Assembly: GCF_007860125.1 (NCBI RefSeq)
Contig: NZ_SJPW01000001.1
Location: 372,001 to 436,000, forward strand
Reading direction: 5' to 3'
Source of the DNA: Rubripirellula tenax
GTDB lineage: Bacteria; Planctomycetota; Planctomycetia; Pirellulales; Pirellulaceae
Length of the DNA stretch: 64,000 bases
Position numbers and translations under genes: made by a program. Under the pieces are notes generated by a model. That model saw only the letters and a program-made list of their open reading frames with translations, did not search any database and was not told where the DNA came from. Below, piece after piece: positions 9,628-18,970 of the stretch (position 1 is its first letter; each line of letters begins with the position of its first letter).

Positions 9628-9757
9628 ACTAGGTTACAGGTGCCAGAGTACTGACGCTCGCGACAAAAACGAAGCCTCGTGGATCACGGTCCACGAGGCT
9701 TTTTTCGTTTTACGGTTTGCTGCTGCCTGTCACTTGTAACATATTTCCCGGTTACCT
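9628..9757. repeat. Inverted short repeats (AGGTTACAGGT type) around a terminator
   Basis: AGGTTACAGGTGCCAG at 9631-9646 is mirrored by CACTTGTAAC (about 9731-9740) and GGTTACCT (9750-9757) on the far side of the terminator at 9672-9705. Related text occurs at 19802-19828 and 22738-22846. The right-hand copy overlaps the stop codon of the next gene. Confidence 0.5.
9672..9705 (+). terminator. Rho-independent terminator
   Basis: A perfect 12-bp stem (9672-9683 with 9690-9701), loop TCACGG, followed by a T-run. It ends the transcript of the thioredoxin-like gene. Confidence 0.9.
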
Positions 9758-10000
9758 ATTCCCGACTTGCTGTTCGGCATAGCTGGGTCGGATGCCGCCC
9801 AGGATGGCGACTCCGGATGAGAATGCGGCGACTGCGATTGCGATCCACACGCCTCTTGCGACCGGCTTGCCGTACCGAGCGCGAACGGCTCGGATGCTTC
9901 TCAAATCGTAGGGCTGGTCCCACGGGCCGACCGCAATGAATGTGGCAATCATCGAAAGGGCAATGGACAAGCCACCAACGAGAGGTTCGTCATAACTCAT
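9752..10000 (-). CDS. Small two-helix membrane protein
   Basis: An 82-aa protein with two hydrophobic segments, LSIALSMIATFIAVG (~11-25) and VWIAIAVAAFSSGVAILGG (~51-69). They are joined by a basic loop with YDLRSIRAVRARYGKP, so it should be an inner-membrane hairpin with the charged loop in the cytoplasm. GAGG lies about 11 bases before ATG 10000. No family recognised. The last codons fall in a short repeat, so the C-terminus may vary between strains. Confidence 0.6.
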   Translation of the reverse strand: MSYDEPLVGGLSIALSMIATFIAVGPWDQPYDLRSIRAVRARYGKPVARGVWIAIAVAAFSSGVAILGGIRPSYAEQQVGNR

Positions 10001-10063
10001 GGAAGATTTCCTCTAGGCTGTCAGGAAACAGGTCTTGTCCAAGATTTCGAACGGACGGCCTTT

Positions 10064-10762
10064 TCAGGAATCGTTGGCCTGACGCAACTTACGTTCGATG
10101 ATGCGAATTTGGGCTCGCGCGTTTTCCAGATCCGGACAGATTTCCAGTCCACGCCGCAGCGCCGAAATCGCCGCCTCGCCGTCGCCAAGCATCAACCGAC
10201 AACGGGCCAAACCCTGCCACGCCGGATAGTGATAGCGGCAATGCCAAAGGCATGCACTGTAGGCGGCTTCGGCCTGATAGAAGTTTTCCAGCCCATGCCA
10301 ACAGATTGCCAACTGATGATGTGCTTCGGCGTACAAAGGTGCCTGGTCAACCAAAATCATGGTCGGCGCCAAAGCGCCGGCATGCTCGCCGCCGTCGTTG
10401 AGGTGCATGACCTTCAACAATTGCTGATGGTGCAACGGGGCAGCATCGCGAACCAAAAGGGCGCGAAAGGAATCGTCCGCGGCCAAGCGTACTCCACGAT
10501 CGGAATCACTTAGCGCCCGACCGAGTGGCTCGATCGCAGAATGATCGCCCAACGTTCCCAACGACAACGCAGCCGCGCGTCGCAGTTCCACGTCGCCTCG
10601 ACGAAGCAACGACGTCAGTGTTGATCCGCAGTAGTGCTCGTCGACATCGGCGGCAAACGAAGGAGAATCGGCGGAATCCAAATAGCGGCGATAGGCGGAC
10701 GCTAGGCGGGTGGTACGAACCAAGGGTGAAGTCACAGTCTCTCCGTCTTTTTGTTTACGCAT
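10064..10762 (-). CDS. HEAT/TPR-repeat protein
   Basis: From ATG 10762 the product is 232 aa; a GTG at 10810 would add 16 residues. The first half has a HEAT-like pair (LRRGDVELRRAAALSLGTLG, then AIEPLGRALSDSDRGVRLAA). The second half has TPR-like helices (APLYAEAHHQLAICWHGLEN, then YPAWQGLARCRLMLGDGEAA). Such proteins are protein-protein adaptors. There is no signal peptide, so it is probably cytoplasmic. It is the second gene, upstream of the small membrane protein, on the same strand with a 63-bp gap. Partner unknown. Confidence 0.7.
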   Translation of the reverse strand: MRKQKDGETVTSPLVRTTRLASAYRRYLDSADSPSFAADVDEHYCGSTLTSLLRRGDVELRRAAALSLGTLGDHSAIEPLGRALSDSDRGVRLAADDSFRALLVRDAAPLHHQQLLKVMHLNDGGEHAGALAPTMILVDQAPLYAEAHHQLAICWHGLENFYQAEAAYSACLWHCRYHYPAWQGLARCRLMLGDGEAAISALRRGLEICPDLENARAQIRIIERKLRQANDS

Positions 10763-11323
10763 CGTCTCGCACGTTTGACCGTCGCGAATCCGAACCTGTC
10801 GGACAAGCACCGTTCAAAACGACTCTGGTGATTCACTGACGATGGGCATCGTATTCGCGTGCAAGCGGTCGGCAAGCCTGCACCCCCTGTTCCGCCTGAG
10901 GGATGCCGATCGGCTGCTGCCAAAAAATGCAGATCTTACGGACATTAAAAACGTTTAGCGGCATCGAACACGCCATCGCGATTTTCGTCCGTCACAACCC
11001 CACCTGGTTCGATGATTGTTTTGCCGAACCCGTTAGCCGATCCCAAGGGACGCCGCAGCCATCGATTTTCGTGAGCTATACTGGGCGAGCATAATCACGC
11101 CCGATGCGTCCGGCAAGCGAAGGAATGCGACGAAACAGGGGATTTTGGCTTCGTTTTTGAAGTTACGAATCGCCAAGCTGGTTTCGATGACAACACCGAC
11201 GCCGCCCGGCCGACGAATAGTCGAGGCATCGGACGGTGGAACGAAGACGCGATCTAACTCGCCCCACTTTGCCTATCTATGCATGGATGGGCGTTGCTCT
11301 CTAGCAAAGATGAGAAAGTGGTC
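10763..11323. other. Gene-free divergent intergenic region
   Basis: About 560 bases between two divergently transcribed genes. It must hold both promoters, but no clean -35/-10 pair stands out. Short open frames here lack ribosome binding sites and recognisable composition. Confidence 0.45.
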
Positions 11324-12406
11324 ATGAAAAAACAAAATTGCCAACGAAAAAGACCTTCGATGCGGCATTTCTTTGTCGGACTATTGGTCACCATCGCCAC
11401 TTCGGGTGCCGTACCGACGATCGCGGACGACACGCTTTTGAGTGCATTGGTCACGAAAGTATCGATCCAGGACCCCATCGCGGCCCGCTTGTCGGCTCCG
11501 ATGACAGCGATCGTCGACGGGTTGCCGTTGCGGGCGGCGATCGATCGCTTGACCGGCCCAGCTCAGGTGAACGTTTGTCTCAGCCGTGATGTTGACCCGA
11601 CCACCCCAATCCAGCTGGGTCCGGTCGGCCCGACCAGCTTCGCCGCAATCCGGCAAGTTGCTCAGTCGGTTGGTTGCGAAGTCGATTTTGTCGCCGGTGT
11701 CGTCGTGATTGGAAAAGCCACGTGGATCGACGGAGTCGCGAGCCGGTTGAGTGCCTTACCCACCGCGTCGCCGAACGCTGGCCGAAACAAGAAAACGGAC
11801 TTCCGTGACATCGGGTGGGACCGGCTCGCGACGCCGACCGAAGCGATTGCCTTGGCATCGGGCGAAACGTCAACTAACGAACTGATTCATGACCTCTGGC
11901 CGGAAACGCGTTGGATTCGAATCGACCGTAGCGTCGCCGTTACGTTGGTCCGCAGTCAGATCGAGCCGCCGCCGCCGGCAGCTTCCTTAACGCGAAGTTA
12001 TCAGTCATCGGCACCGGGCGAACTTCGGGCGTCGGTGGAATCGGTTGATTCGCGAGCGAAGGCGCGAATGGTCGACGGCAACCTTGTGGTGCAAGCGTCG
12101 CCGGCGGCCCACCGCGCCGCAGTCTTCCAATTGCTGGGCCAACCGCCGGCCGGGCGCGAGTCCAACGATGCACCGTATTCGCTGAAGTCGACAACATCGG
12201 CGCGGAACGCACTGACTCAGCTAAGCCAAGCCGCCGGCCGAACGTGCGTGATCGAACCTTCCGCGGCTGATGCGTGCGAAGCGATCATCTCGATCGAAGA
12301 AAAGGACGTGACCCTTAAGGTCCTGATCGAACGAGTCGCAATCCTGGCCGGCGTGACAATCCAATGGAACGACAAGACCGTCGTCGTGACTCGGGAAGGT
12401 AATTAG
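11324..12406 (+). CDS. Exported protein with secretin/STN-like repeats
   Basis: A 360-aa product from ATG 11324. An upstream in-frame ATG at 11279 would bury the signal peptide. The signal is RHFFVGLLVTIATSGAVPTIA. Two regions resemble the short STN domain of secretins and TonB receptors: MTAIVDGLPLRAAIDRL...VNVCLSRD early on, and ISIEEKDVTLKVLIERVAILAG...IQWNDKTVVVTRE at the C-terminus. The protein has no secretin pore, so it is probably a periplasmic accessory protein. No function can be assigned. It lies alone, tail to tail with the yebC-family gene. Confidence 0.6.
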   Translation: MKKQNCQRKRPSMRHFFVGLLVTIATSGAVPTIADDTLLSALVTKVSIQDPIAARLSAPMTAIVDGLPLRAAIDRLTGPAQVNVCLSRDVDPTTPIQLGPVGPTSFAAIRQVAQSVGCEVDFVAGVVVIGKATWIDGVASRLSALPTASPNAGRNKKTDFRDIGWDRLATPTEAIALASGETSTNELIHDLWPETRWIRIDRSVAVTLVRSQIEPPPPAASLTRSYQSSAPGELRASVESVDSRAKARMVDGNLVVQASPAAHRAAVFQLLGQPPAGRESNDAPYSLKSTTSARNALTQLSQAAGRTCVIEPSAADACEAIISIEEKDVTLKVLIERVAILAGVTIQWNDKTVVVTREGN

Positions 12407-12432
12407 CCAGCCCCTCCCTGCGACGGCTCCTT

Positions 12433-13155
12433 TTACGCTGGCACGATTGCGTTGTGATAGACGTCTTGGACGTCGTCACAGTCGTTCAACATCGATAGGA
12501 ATTTTTCGAAGTTGGGCAGGTCGTCGGCTGAGATTTCCGATCGAGTCTGAGGGATGAACGTGATTTCATCGACTTCCAATTCTACGTCCGGCATCGTTTC
12601 CATCAGTGCGCCGCGAGCCTTGGCGTACTCGGTGCTGGGGGCGAACACGATCACTTGTCCATTTTCGGATTCCACATCGGTCACGTCGACTTCCGCCGAA
12701 AGCAATGCTTCCAGGATCTCGTCGCCGTTGTCGCCCTTGAACGACAGCACCGCTAAGTGGTCGAACGAATGGGCGACCGACCCCGGTGCTCCAAATTTCG
12801 AACTGGTTTTGGTGAAGCAATTTCGGACGTCGGTGATGGTTCGATTGTTGTTGTCGGTCAGACAATCGATAATGACCGCACAACCGCCGGGTCCGAATCC
12901 TTCGTACCGGGCCGAAACGTAGTCTTCGCCGCCCGCACCGCTGGCTTTTTCGAGAGCCCGGTCAATCACGTGGGCCGGAACTTGATCGCGTTTGGCTTTC
13001 TCGATCAGCGCCCGCAGCGAGGAATTGCTGGCCGGATCGGCGCCGCTGTTTTTGGCCATCACATAGATCTGTTTCCCGTACTTGGAATAGACCTTCGTTT
13101 TCTGGGCCGCGGTTTTGGCCATCGAGACTTTGCGAACTTCGAAACTGCGGCCCAT
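12433..13155 (-). CDS. YebC/PmpR (TACO1) family protein
   Basis: A 240-aa protein, the usual family size. It begins MGR and carries [53 protein letters not shown] and GSVAHSFDH, blocks typical of the YebC/YeeN family. Members were long described as transcriptional regulators; recent work and the mitochondrial homologue TACO1 point to a role at ribosomes stalled on proline-rich stretches. The MGR start and the missing GHSKW stretch place it nearer the YeeN branch. It is downstream of, and co-oriented with, the YTV gene but separated from it by hairpins, so it is probably transcribed alone. Confidence 0.93.
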   Translation of the reverse strand: MGRSFEVRKVSMAKTAAQKTKVYSKYGKQIYVMAKNSGADPASNSSLRALIEKAKRDQVPAHVIDRALEKASGAGGEDYVSARYEGFGPGGCAVIIDCLTDNNNRTITDVRNCFTKTSSKFGAPGSVAHSFDHLAVLSFKGDNGDEILEALLSAEVDVTDVESENGQVIVFAPSTEYAKARGALMETMPDVELEVDEITFIPQTRSEISADDLPNFEKFLSMLNDCDDVQDVYHNAIVPA

Positions 13156-13221
13156 GGCGGGTACTCAGATAAGGGTGCTGGGGAGAAAGGAGTAACGAGT
13201 ATCCTACTTTCAAACGAAAAA

Positions 13222-13257
13222 CGGGACAGAGCCCTTTTTTCAAAGTGCTCTGTCCCG
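13222..13257 (-). terminator. Terminator of the YTV-repeat gene
   Basis: An 11-bp stem, CGGGACAGAGC (13222-13232) with GCTCTGTCCCG (13247-13257). On the minus strand it is followed by TTTTTCG. The plus strand also shows CGTTTTT after it, so the hairpin could act in both directions. Confidence 0.75.
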
Positions 13258-13299
13258 AATCGTTTTTCGCTCACGTCCAGCGAACCGTTTCGATTATGT

Positions 13300-13331
13300 C
13301 TCGCTCTCGTCGGCGAACCGCCGAGAGCGAG
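13300..13331. repeat. Second hairpin at the 3' end of the YTV gene
   Basis: CTCGCTCTCG (13300-13309) and CGAGAGCGAG (13322-13331) form a 10-bp stem just past the YTV stop codon. There is no T-run. It probably stabilises the transcript end ahead of the terminator. Confidence 0.55.
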
Positions 13332-13364
13332 TGTTCTTCATCACTGGTCAAGTTGACCGGGTGA

Positions 13365-15155
13365 TTAGCAACCGCAACCGCATGCTGGTGCAACGTCGCA
13401 GCCGCTGTCGCAACCGCAGTTGTTGCCGTTGAAAACCTTCTTCAACATGCTCTTGATTGGGCCGTCGCAGCGAGGTGCTGCACAACCGCAACCGCAATCC
13501 GATGCAGCAGCGCCGCATCCGCAATCGCTGCCCATGCCCGAAGCCGAGCAAGGATCGCAGCAAGTTGGTGCTGGTGCACAAACTTGAACTGGAACTTGCT
13601 TGCAGACAACTCGTGGTACGCACTTGGTGACGGTGTAAGGTTCGCAAACCTTACGGCACTTGGCGACTTTGATCGTCTTTGTGAAGCACTCGGTGCGGCA
13701 CTTGGTTTCGCAAACAGTCTTGGTGCGGCATTCTGGGATCATCTTGCACACTTTGTAGCAGATGGTCTTGGTGCGGCATTCAGGAACCATTTTGCAAGTC
13801 GTGTAGTTAACAACTTTGCTGCGTTGTTCGCAAACAGTGTTGCAAACGGTGTAGTTGCAAGTCTTGGTACGGCATTCGGGAACCATCTTGCAAGTCGTGT
13901 AGTTGACAACCTTGCTGCGGTTTTCGCAAACAGTGCTGCAAACGGTGTAGTTCACAACTTTGCTACGGCACTCGGGAACCATCTTGCAAGTCGTCCAGTT
14001 GACGACTTTGCTACGGCACTCGGGAACCATCTTGCAAACGGTGTAGTTAACAACCTTGGTACGGCATTCGGGAACCTTACGGCAAACGGTGTAAGGAATT
14101 TCACGAGTGCGGCACTCACGAGTGTAGGAAGTGCAGCACACTTCTTTTTGCTCGCAGGTCGGGACCCAAACCTTCTTGCAGACAGTCGTTGGGCAACCTT
14201 GAACGCATTCTGTGCGGCACGAGCCGGGGCAGTAAACGTTCTTGCAGGTCGACGGATCGAACGTCCAAGTGCCTGGTTCACGCACGGTGCGCTTCATCAT
14301 CTTGCCAGGAACTTCTTCGGTGATCGTTTCCCAATTTCCACCCTTGACGGTGACCATCTTGGTCGTCGTCACGGGAACCACAACGCTGTAGTTCTCGGTA
14401 CGAGTCTTTTGTTCTTGAACCGTGTTGTAGACCGTGTAGTTGATCGTACGCGACTTTTGTTCTTGAACAGGCACCATGACGGTGTAGTTGACCGTCTTGC
14501 TGTGGTTCTCGCGAACCGGGTTCATGACGGTGTAGTTGATCGTCTTTTGGCGAGTTTCCGATACTGGAACCTTGACCGTGTAGTTGATCGTCTTTTGGTG
14601 AGTCTCGTACACCGGCTTGTTGACGGTGTAGTTGATCACGCGAGTCTTGGTTTCGTAAGTCGGAACCTTGACCGTGTAGTTGATCGTCTTGGAATGGTTT
14701 TCCATGACTTTGTTCATCACGGTGTAGTTCACTTCGCGAGTCTTGGTTTCATACGAGGGAACCATGACCGTGTACTGAACTTCACGCGATTCGGTGTAAG
14801 GAACGTTTCGCGTTCCCGACACTTCTTTGTCTTCGTAGTAAACTTCGTTACGTGAACGGTAACGAGTTTCTTCGACTTGATCGTAGACAGTCTCTTGGAC
14901 CGATCGCATGACGGTGTAAGTGCCGCCGGCAACCGGTGCACCCATCGAGCCGCCATCAGCCATCATGCCGCCGTCGGCAATGCCGCCGTCAACAATCACG
15001 CCTTCGCCGGCAGCCATGCCACCGTCAACAACGTTCGAACCACAAGAGCTACAGCCTTGATAGCTGATTGCGCCGCAATAAGCAGCGCTAGCGGACTTGG
15101 CCCCCGTAACGATCGCGATGATCGCAACGGCAGGCAACAACCACAGCCTTTTCAT
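13365..15155 (-). CDS. YTV-repeat, cysteine-rich cell-surface protein
   Basis: A 596-aa secreted protein. The start at ATG 15155 has GGAGA 8 bases upstream and a signal peptide, MKRLWLLPAVAIIAIVTGA. Longer in-frame starts would mask it. After a Gly/Asp-rich segment come about nine 16-residue repeats of the form NYTVxxPVxExxxKTI (residues ~110-270). A Cys-rich stretch (CPGSCRTECVQGCPTTVC) follows, then about ten further 16-residue repeats with Cys added (NYTVCKMVPECRSKVV type), and a C-terminal tail rich in CGC and Asp. YTV-motif proteins were described in the planctomycete Rhodopirellula baltica as cell-wall proteins, and classical work reports planctomycete envelopes rich in Cys cross-links. 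A structural envelope protein joined by disulfides is the best reading. The DNA is a near-48-bp tandem repeat, so length may vary. Confidence 0.88.
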   Translation of the reverse strand: MKRLWLLPAVAIIAIVTGAKSASAAYCGAISYQGCSSCGSNVVDGGMAAGEGVIVDGGIADGGMMADGGSMGAPVAGGTYTVMRSVQETVYDQVEETRYRSRNEVYYEDKEVSGTRNVPYTESREVQYTVMVPSYETKTREVNYTVMNKVMENHSKTINYTVKVPTYETKTRVINYTVNKPVYETHQKTINYTVKVPVSETRQKTINYTVMNPVRENHSKTVNYTVMVPVQEQKSRTINYTVYNTVQEQKTRTENYSVVVPVTTTKMVTVKGGNWETITEEVPGKMMKRTVREPGTWTFDPSTCKNVYCPGSCRTECVQGCPTTVCKKVWVPTCEQKEVCCTSYTRECRTREIPYTVCRKVPECRTKVVNYTVCKMVPECRSKVVNWTTCKMVPECRSKVVNYTVCSTVCENRSKVVNYTTCKMVPECRTKTCNYTVCNTVCEQRSKVVNYTTCKMVPECRTKTICYKVCKMIPECRTKTVCETKCRTECFTKTIKVAKCRKVCEPYTVTKCVPRVVCKQVPVQVCAPAPTCCDPCSASGMGSDCGCGAAASDCGCGCAAPRCDGPIKSMLKKVFNGNNCGCDSGCDVAPACGCGC

Positions 15156-15660
15156 ATTCAATTCTCCACAGGAAGCAACCGTTAGGTTGCATTGGACGTA
15201 GCAAAAAACTTCCGATGCTCCGGCATCGGTGACACACATCGCTGTTTCCCCTGGTGCAAGTGGCACGCTGATCGTTGGCGACTGAGTGTTCTCACTCACG
15301 ACGCTTCGCTGATCCGGCATCCCAACCCGGCAGTTGCACTTCAACACGGGCATACCGACCGCGTAATCTGTGCTCACTAGCAAAGAGGAACTCGATGCAC
15401 TGGATTCATCGGCTGGGCATGCCTGGATAAGCACGCAAAACACAACGCCAGGGAAATTTGCGACGTCTACGCAGTTTCAGAGGGCCGACGACATCGCCTT
15501 TGACGGTTGTAGGAGCTGCCGACCGAGCTCTCGCCGAGCAGTGACTCGTCAACACCGCCGAACGGCTGTTTTCACCGGTCCCAGCGACCCTCTGGCGCGG
15601 CCCCAAAACAATCTTAAATCCTACCAATCGGACCTTACGCACACCCCCACTAGCGGTACA
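15156..15660. other. Divergent intergenic region between YTV and kinase genes
   Basis: About 500 bases that must carry the promoters of both flanking genes. An open frame from the right continues leftward to a GTG at 15370, but its composition before ~15820 is poor. TACAAT at about 15656-15661 is a possible -10 for the kinase gene. Nothing else is identified. Confidence 0.4.
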
Positions 15661-17379
15661 ATGCAGGCCGGCGAAGGGATTCCGTTACGTCATGCTTGCC
15701 GAAAGCGGCCTGAGGCCCTTCGGCGGCGAATCGTTGAGCACGGCACGATGGTTGAACTTGCAATGGTTGAACTTGCAATGGTTGAACTAGCATTGAAACG
15801 CTTGGGGCGAATCCCAAGACGGATGACTTTGCAAACAACGGGCCTTTCGTTCTTCCGCATGCTGACCAAGATTCGGCTGCGTCGCCAAGAAACCTGGTTG
15901 CTCGGATTCTGGATCTCTGCATTGATCAGCATGGTGGTCTTCGTCGTTGCCGACAGGCTCGTGCTCACCAACACCACAACCGTTTTGATCCAAATCACGC
16001 TGTTGGGTGCAATCGAAGTTGTTTTCAACTGCGTCCGCCACAGATCCTTCATCCAAACGGTTGAATCCAACCAACCAGATCCACACCACGACGCATGCGC
16101 GGCGGAGTTCGCACATGGCAACGTACTGGGTGTCGCAACTGGCGAAGGTCCGCTCATCTCCTTTGACGTGCCGCCTAACGATTTGCCGATCAACAAGCCG
16201 ATCGAAAACGAAACGATCCAACTGGATTCTGACGTTGACGAGGACTCGGGTCTGGATTGTGAAAGCCTTGCCGACATCGGGTCGATCTTTATGGCCGAAC
16301 CGGTCCCCCCGGCGATGGAACGACTGCGACGAAGCCAATCGTTTTCGGCGTATCAGTTAACGATGATCGAAGAAGAATTGAACGACTTGATGCGAGTACG
16401 AATCCATCCGACGGCGTCACTGGATATTATCCCCGGCACACGACTGGGCGATTCAGTGATTGAAAAAGCGATCGGCCGCGGCGGCGAAGCACACGTGTTC
16501 GCGGGATCGATTGTCGACACCGGCTGTCCCGTCGCCATCAAAGTACTTACCAATCCGAAGCTGGCGGATCGTTTTCGCCGTGAAATGCGGTTGATGCAGT
16601 GGATCGATCACCCCAATATCGTGGCCTCGTATGAATCAGGGGAATTTCATGGATTACCGTTCATCACCTTGGAACGGATGGAGGGGCCCGATCTTTGCAA
16701 GCTGGTCCGTACGTCTGGAACTCTGTCGGCCGAACGATCGCTTCGGTTCATCCACTTGACTGCGGTCGCGTTGTCTTACGTCCACGATCGAGGACTTGTG
16801 CACCGCGATGTGAAACCGTCCAACATTTTGTTTGACGGAAAAGAGGGCGTAAAATTGGCCGACCTGGGGTTGGCGTCTTGGGTCGACGATCGAACGTGTC
16901 GCCGTGTCGACCCCGACGGATACAAAACCATCACCGCACAAGACCTATCGGATCGCAAAGTCGACCCGACGCATTCGCCAACCGCAGACGGGTTCTTGGC
17001 GGGCACGTTGCCGTTCATGGCTCCCGAACAAGCCTGGTCACTGAACGCAGCCACCGAGCAATCCGATATTTATGCGCTGGGTGCGACGTGGCACTATTTG
17101 GTGTCCGGTCGATCCCGACTTGCTGGAAAAGGGTTCGAGGAACAACTAAAGAATCTGCTGATCCATCGCAAGTTCACCGATCGGAGCGCGACCACGCTTC
17201 CGCCCGCCATGCATGCCATCTATCGACGCATGACTGCCTACGAAGCGGGTGACCGATACCGATCGTGCGAGGTGCTGATCCGAGACCTGGAAAAGGAACT
17301 GGGACCGATAGCGCACTTTTCCCATTCTGGCAATTCAGACCGCTGCCAAACCGTGCCGCGACGCCCTCAGACGCCATAA
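15661..17379 (+). CDS. Membrane-anchored Hanks-type Ser/Thr protein kinase
   Basis: The kinase domain occupies the last ~310 residues. The glycine loop is IGRGGEAHVF, the catalytic Lys is in VAIKVL (K294 from ATG 15661), the loop is HRDVKPSN (381-388), then DLGLA in place of DFG and MAPEQ. Unlike most PASTA-type kinases, the two hydrophobic segments are N-terminal (LLGFWISALISMVVFVVADR and LIQITLLGAIEVVF), followed by an acidic linker and the cytoplasmic kinase. Start choice is uncertain: ATG 15661, 15748, 15823 or 15859 are all possible. The region 15748-15792 is a threefold 15-bp repeat coding for MVELA, which looks non-essential, so the true start may be 15823. Substrate unknown. Confidence 0.85.
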   Translation: MQAGEGIPLRHACRKRPEALRRRIVEHGTMVELAMVELAMVELALKRLGRIPRRMTLQTTGLSFFRMLTKIRLRRQETWLLGFWISALISMVVFVVADRLVLTNTTTVLIQITLLGAIEVVFNCVRHRSFIQTVESNQPDPHHDACAAEFAHGNVLGVATGEGPLISFDVPPNDLPINKPIENETIQLDSDVDEDSGLDCESLADIGSIFMAEPVPPAMERLRRSQSFSAYQLTMIEEELNDLMRVRIHPTASLDIIPGTRLGDSVIEKAIGRGGEAHVFAGSIVDTGCPVAIKVLTNPKLADRFRREMRLMQWIDHPNIVASYESGEFHGLPFITLERMEGPDLCKLVRTSGTLSAERSLRFIHLTAVALSYVHDRGLVHRDVKPSNILFDGKEGVKLADLGLASWVDDRTCRRVDPDGYKTITAQDLSDRKVDPTHSPTADGFLAGTLPFMAPEQAWSLNAATEQSDIYALGATWHYLVSGRSRLAGKGFEEQLKNLLIHRKFTDRSATTLPPAMHAIYRRMTAYEAGDRYRSCEVLIRDLEKELGPIAHFSHSGNSDRCQTVPRRPQTP

Positions 17380-17686
17380 TCACTACCTCGCATGTTCCGC
17401 AATACTGATTCTTGACAATTCCTCCCTGAATTCACTTTTTTCCGGTTGCCTAACCTTACCTGATGGGTAGGTTAGTAACGTTGGGGGAATTTCAGGATGG
17501 AATGATTGGATTCCAAACACAGTGTTGCCGCCGATCGGCGGTGACCAACATCCTTGGCTGGGCATCGCGATTTAGGCCTGGCCAGCTCTCAACGAGCGTC
17601 GATTTCCGACGATTGGCCTCGAATGTTACCGTTCGAGTGATTCGCAAGTCTTGAGCTACCTACCCTTTTCTGCGACCAAGAAGAAC
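17380..17686. other. Intergenic region with a small hairpin
   Basis: About 300 bases without a credible gene. It contains an imperfect hairpin around CTAACCT (17450) and AGGTTAG (17475). This could terminate the kinase transcript or lie in the leader of the next gene. No clear promoter is seen. Confidence 0.4.
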
Positions 17687-18676
17687 ATGATTCGTCATCT
17701 CGCTTTCGCTATTACTGCATTTGCTTGCTTCACGTCGGTTTCGCAAGCGACGGATTGGAGCGACATTGCGTTCCCCGTCAAAACTCACGATTTTGGCACG
17801 GTCGCGGTCGGCGCGAAGACGGAGTTCCCGTTTTCGGTCGTGAACACGATGAGCAGCGGTATCCACATTCAATCGGTTCGTGCGAGCTGTGGATGTACGA
17901 CGCCGATCGTCGTCGATCAGTACGTCGCACCAGGCGCAACCGGTACCATCTTGGCCCGGTTCAACACCAGCACGTTCAAAGGCAAAAAGGGCGCGACGTT
18001 GACGGTTGTCATCGACCAGCCGTTTTACAGCGAAGTTCGCTTGCGAGTCGACGGCTACATCCGCAGCGACATGGTGTTCTATCCCGGCTCGATCGATTTC
18101 GGAAAGATCGCGCAAGGCGAAGCCACTTCGAAATCAACCAAGGTGCTTTACGCCGGCCGCAGTGATTGGCAGATCGTCGACATTCGCAGTAACAAGCCGT
18201 GGCTGATGCCGGTGATCAAAGAAACGGTTCGCGAAGGCGGGCGAGTGAATTACGAATTGAGCGTCGACCTGCGTGAAGATGCACCGACGGGTTCGTTCTT
18301 GGATGAACTGGTGGTCGTCACGAACGATCGATCGATGCCCAACGTCCCGCTGAAGGTTTCTGGGCAAGTCGATTCCGCATTGTCGATTTCACCCCAAGCA
18401 ATCGCTTTCGGTTCGATCAAGACGGGCGAAGCATTTACCAAATCGTTGGTTCTGATGGGACGTGAACCGTTCCAAGTCGAGTCGATCACGGCCGAAGGCT
18501 GGCAAATCGACTTCCAACCGACCACCGAATTGAAGAAGATGCAGATGGTCAGTGCGACCTTCAAGTATGTTGGCAACGGATCGGGCCCGCAAAAAGCCTC
18601 GTTCGAAATCAAGACGTCCGGTGCAAACTCGGTCACGGCCAAAGGCTTGGTGACCGCGGACATCCGCGTCCAGTAG
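17687..18676 (+). CDS. DUF1573 domain exported protein
   Basis: A 329-aa protein from ATG 17687, chosen because the signal peptide (MIRHLAFAITAFACFTSVSQ) begins there. The DUF1573 signature HDFGTVAVGAKTEFPFSVVN followed by RASCGCTTP is clear at ~35-80. The family has an Ig-like beta-sandwich and is usually periplasmic. Two more beta-sandwich-like segments follow (IDFGKIAQGEATSKST and IAFGSIKTGEAFTKSL), so it is a three-unit protein in which only the first has the Cys-Gly-Cys loop. It is common in Planctomycetes; the role is unknown. It stands alone with its own terminator. Confidence 0.88.
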   Translation: MIRHLAFAITAFACFTSVSQATDWSDIAFPVKTHDFGTVAVGAKTEFPFSVVNTMSSGIHIQSVRASCGCTTPIVVDQYVAPGATGTILARFNTSTFKGKKGATLTVVIDQPFYSEVRLRVDGYIRSDMVFYPGSIDFGKIAQGEATSKSTKVLYAGRSDWQIVDIRSNKPWLMPVIKETVREGGRVNYELSVDLREDAPTGSFLDELVVVTNDRSMPNVPLKVSGQVDSALSISPQAIAFGSIKTGEAFTKSLVLMGREPFQVESITAEGWQIDFQPTTELKKMQMVSATFKYVGNGSGPQKASFEIKTSGANSVTAKGLVTADIRVQ

Positions 18677-18710
18677 TTCGGGAATCACCGGACAACGTAA
18701 ATCTTCTCCA

Positions 18711-18745
18711 AAGCCCCGCGAAACCATTCGCGGGGCTTTTTTTTT
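18711..18745 (+). terminator. Rho-independent terminator
   Basis: A 12-bp stem AAGCCCCGCGAA / TTCGCGGGGCTT, loop of 4, then an unbroken T-run to 18745. It ends the DUF1573 transcript. Confidence 0.92.
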
Positions 18746-18761
18746 GCCAATGAGCAATATC

Positions 18762-18872
18762 GGGCAACCTCACGTGGCCCCGCGACTCCGCTCGCAGGGT
18801 GTACGGTATCTCGTTAACTGCTTTGCAGTTAACGTCCCGCGAGCGGAGTCGCGGGGCCACGCAAGGTTGCCC
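18762..18872. repeat. Long intergenic palindrome, type copy (family P1)
   Basis: The ends GGGCAACC (18762) and GGTTGCCC (to 18872) are reverse complements. The arms GCGACTCCGCTCGC and GCGAGCGGAGTCGC pair fully. The centre is TTAACTGC-TTT-GCAGTTAA. The whole 111 bp can fold as one long stem. Related copies lie at 24915, 36800, 39539, 40002, 41508, 46766 and 56843, always between genes. Confidence 0.9.
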
Positions 18873-18970
18873 GTTTGAGTCCCGGTGAACCGATCATTCC
18901 GTGATCTCGTAACGTCCGCTATATTCCCACTGCTGCTATGAACCCCGTCCTTGGATCGAACAGGAAACGA

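Noticed and set aside
13584-14855. A 423-codon open frame antisense to the YTV gene
   Set aside because: It is produced by the regular 48-bp repeat on the other strand. There is no ribosome binding site, and the composition mirrors the repeat. The minus-strand gene has a signal peptide and a good start.
13740-14860. CRISPR-like regular repeats
   Set aside because: The ~48-bp periodicity is coding and codes for 16-residue protein repeats. There are no unique spacers between identical repeats.
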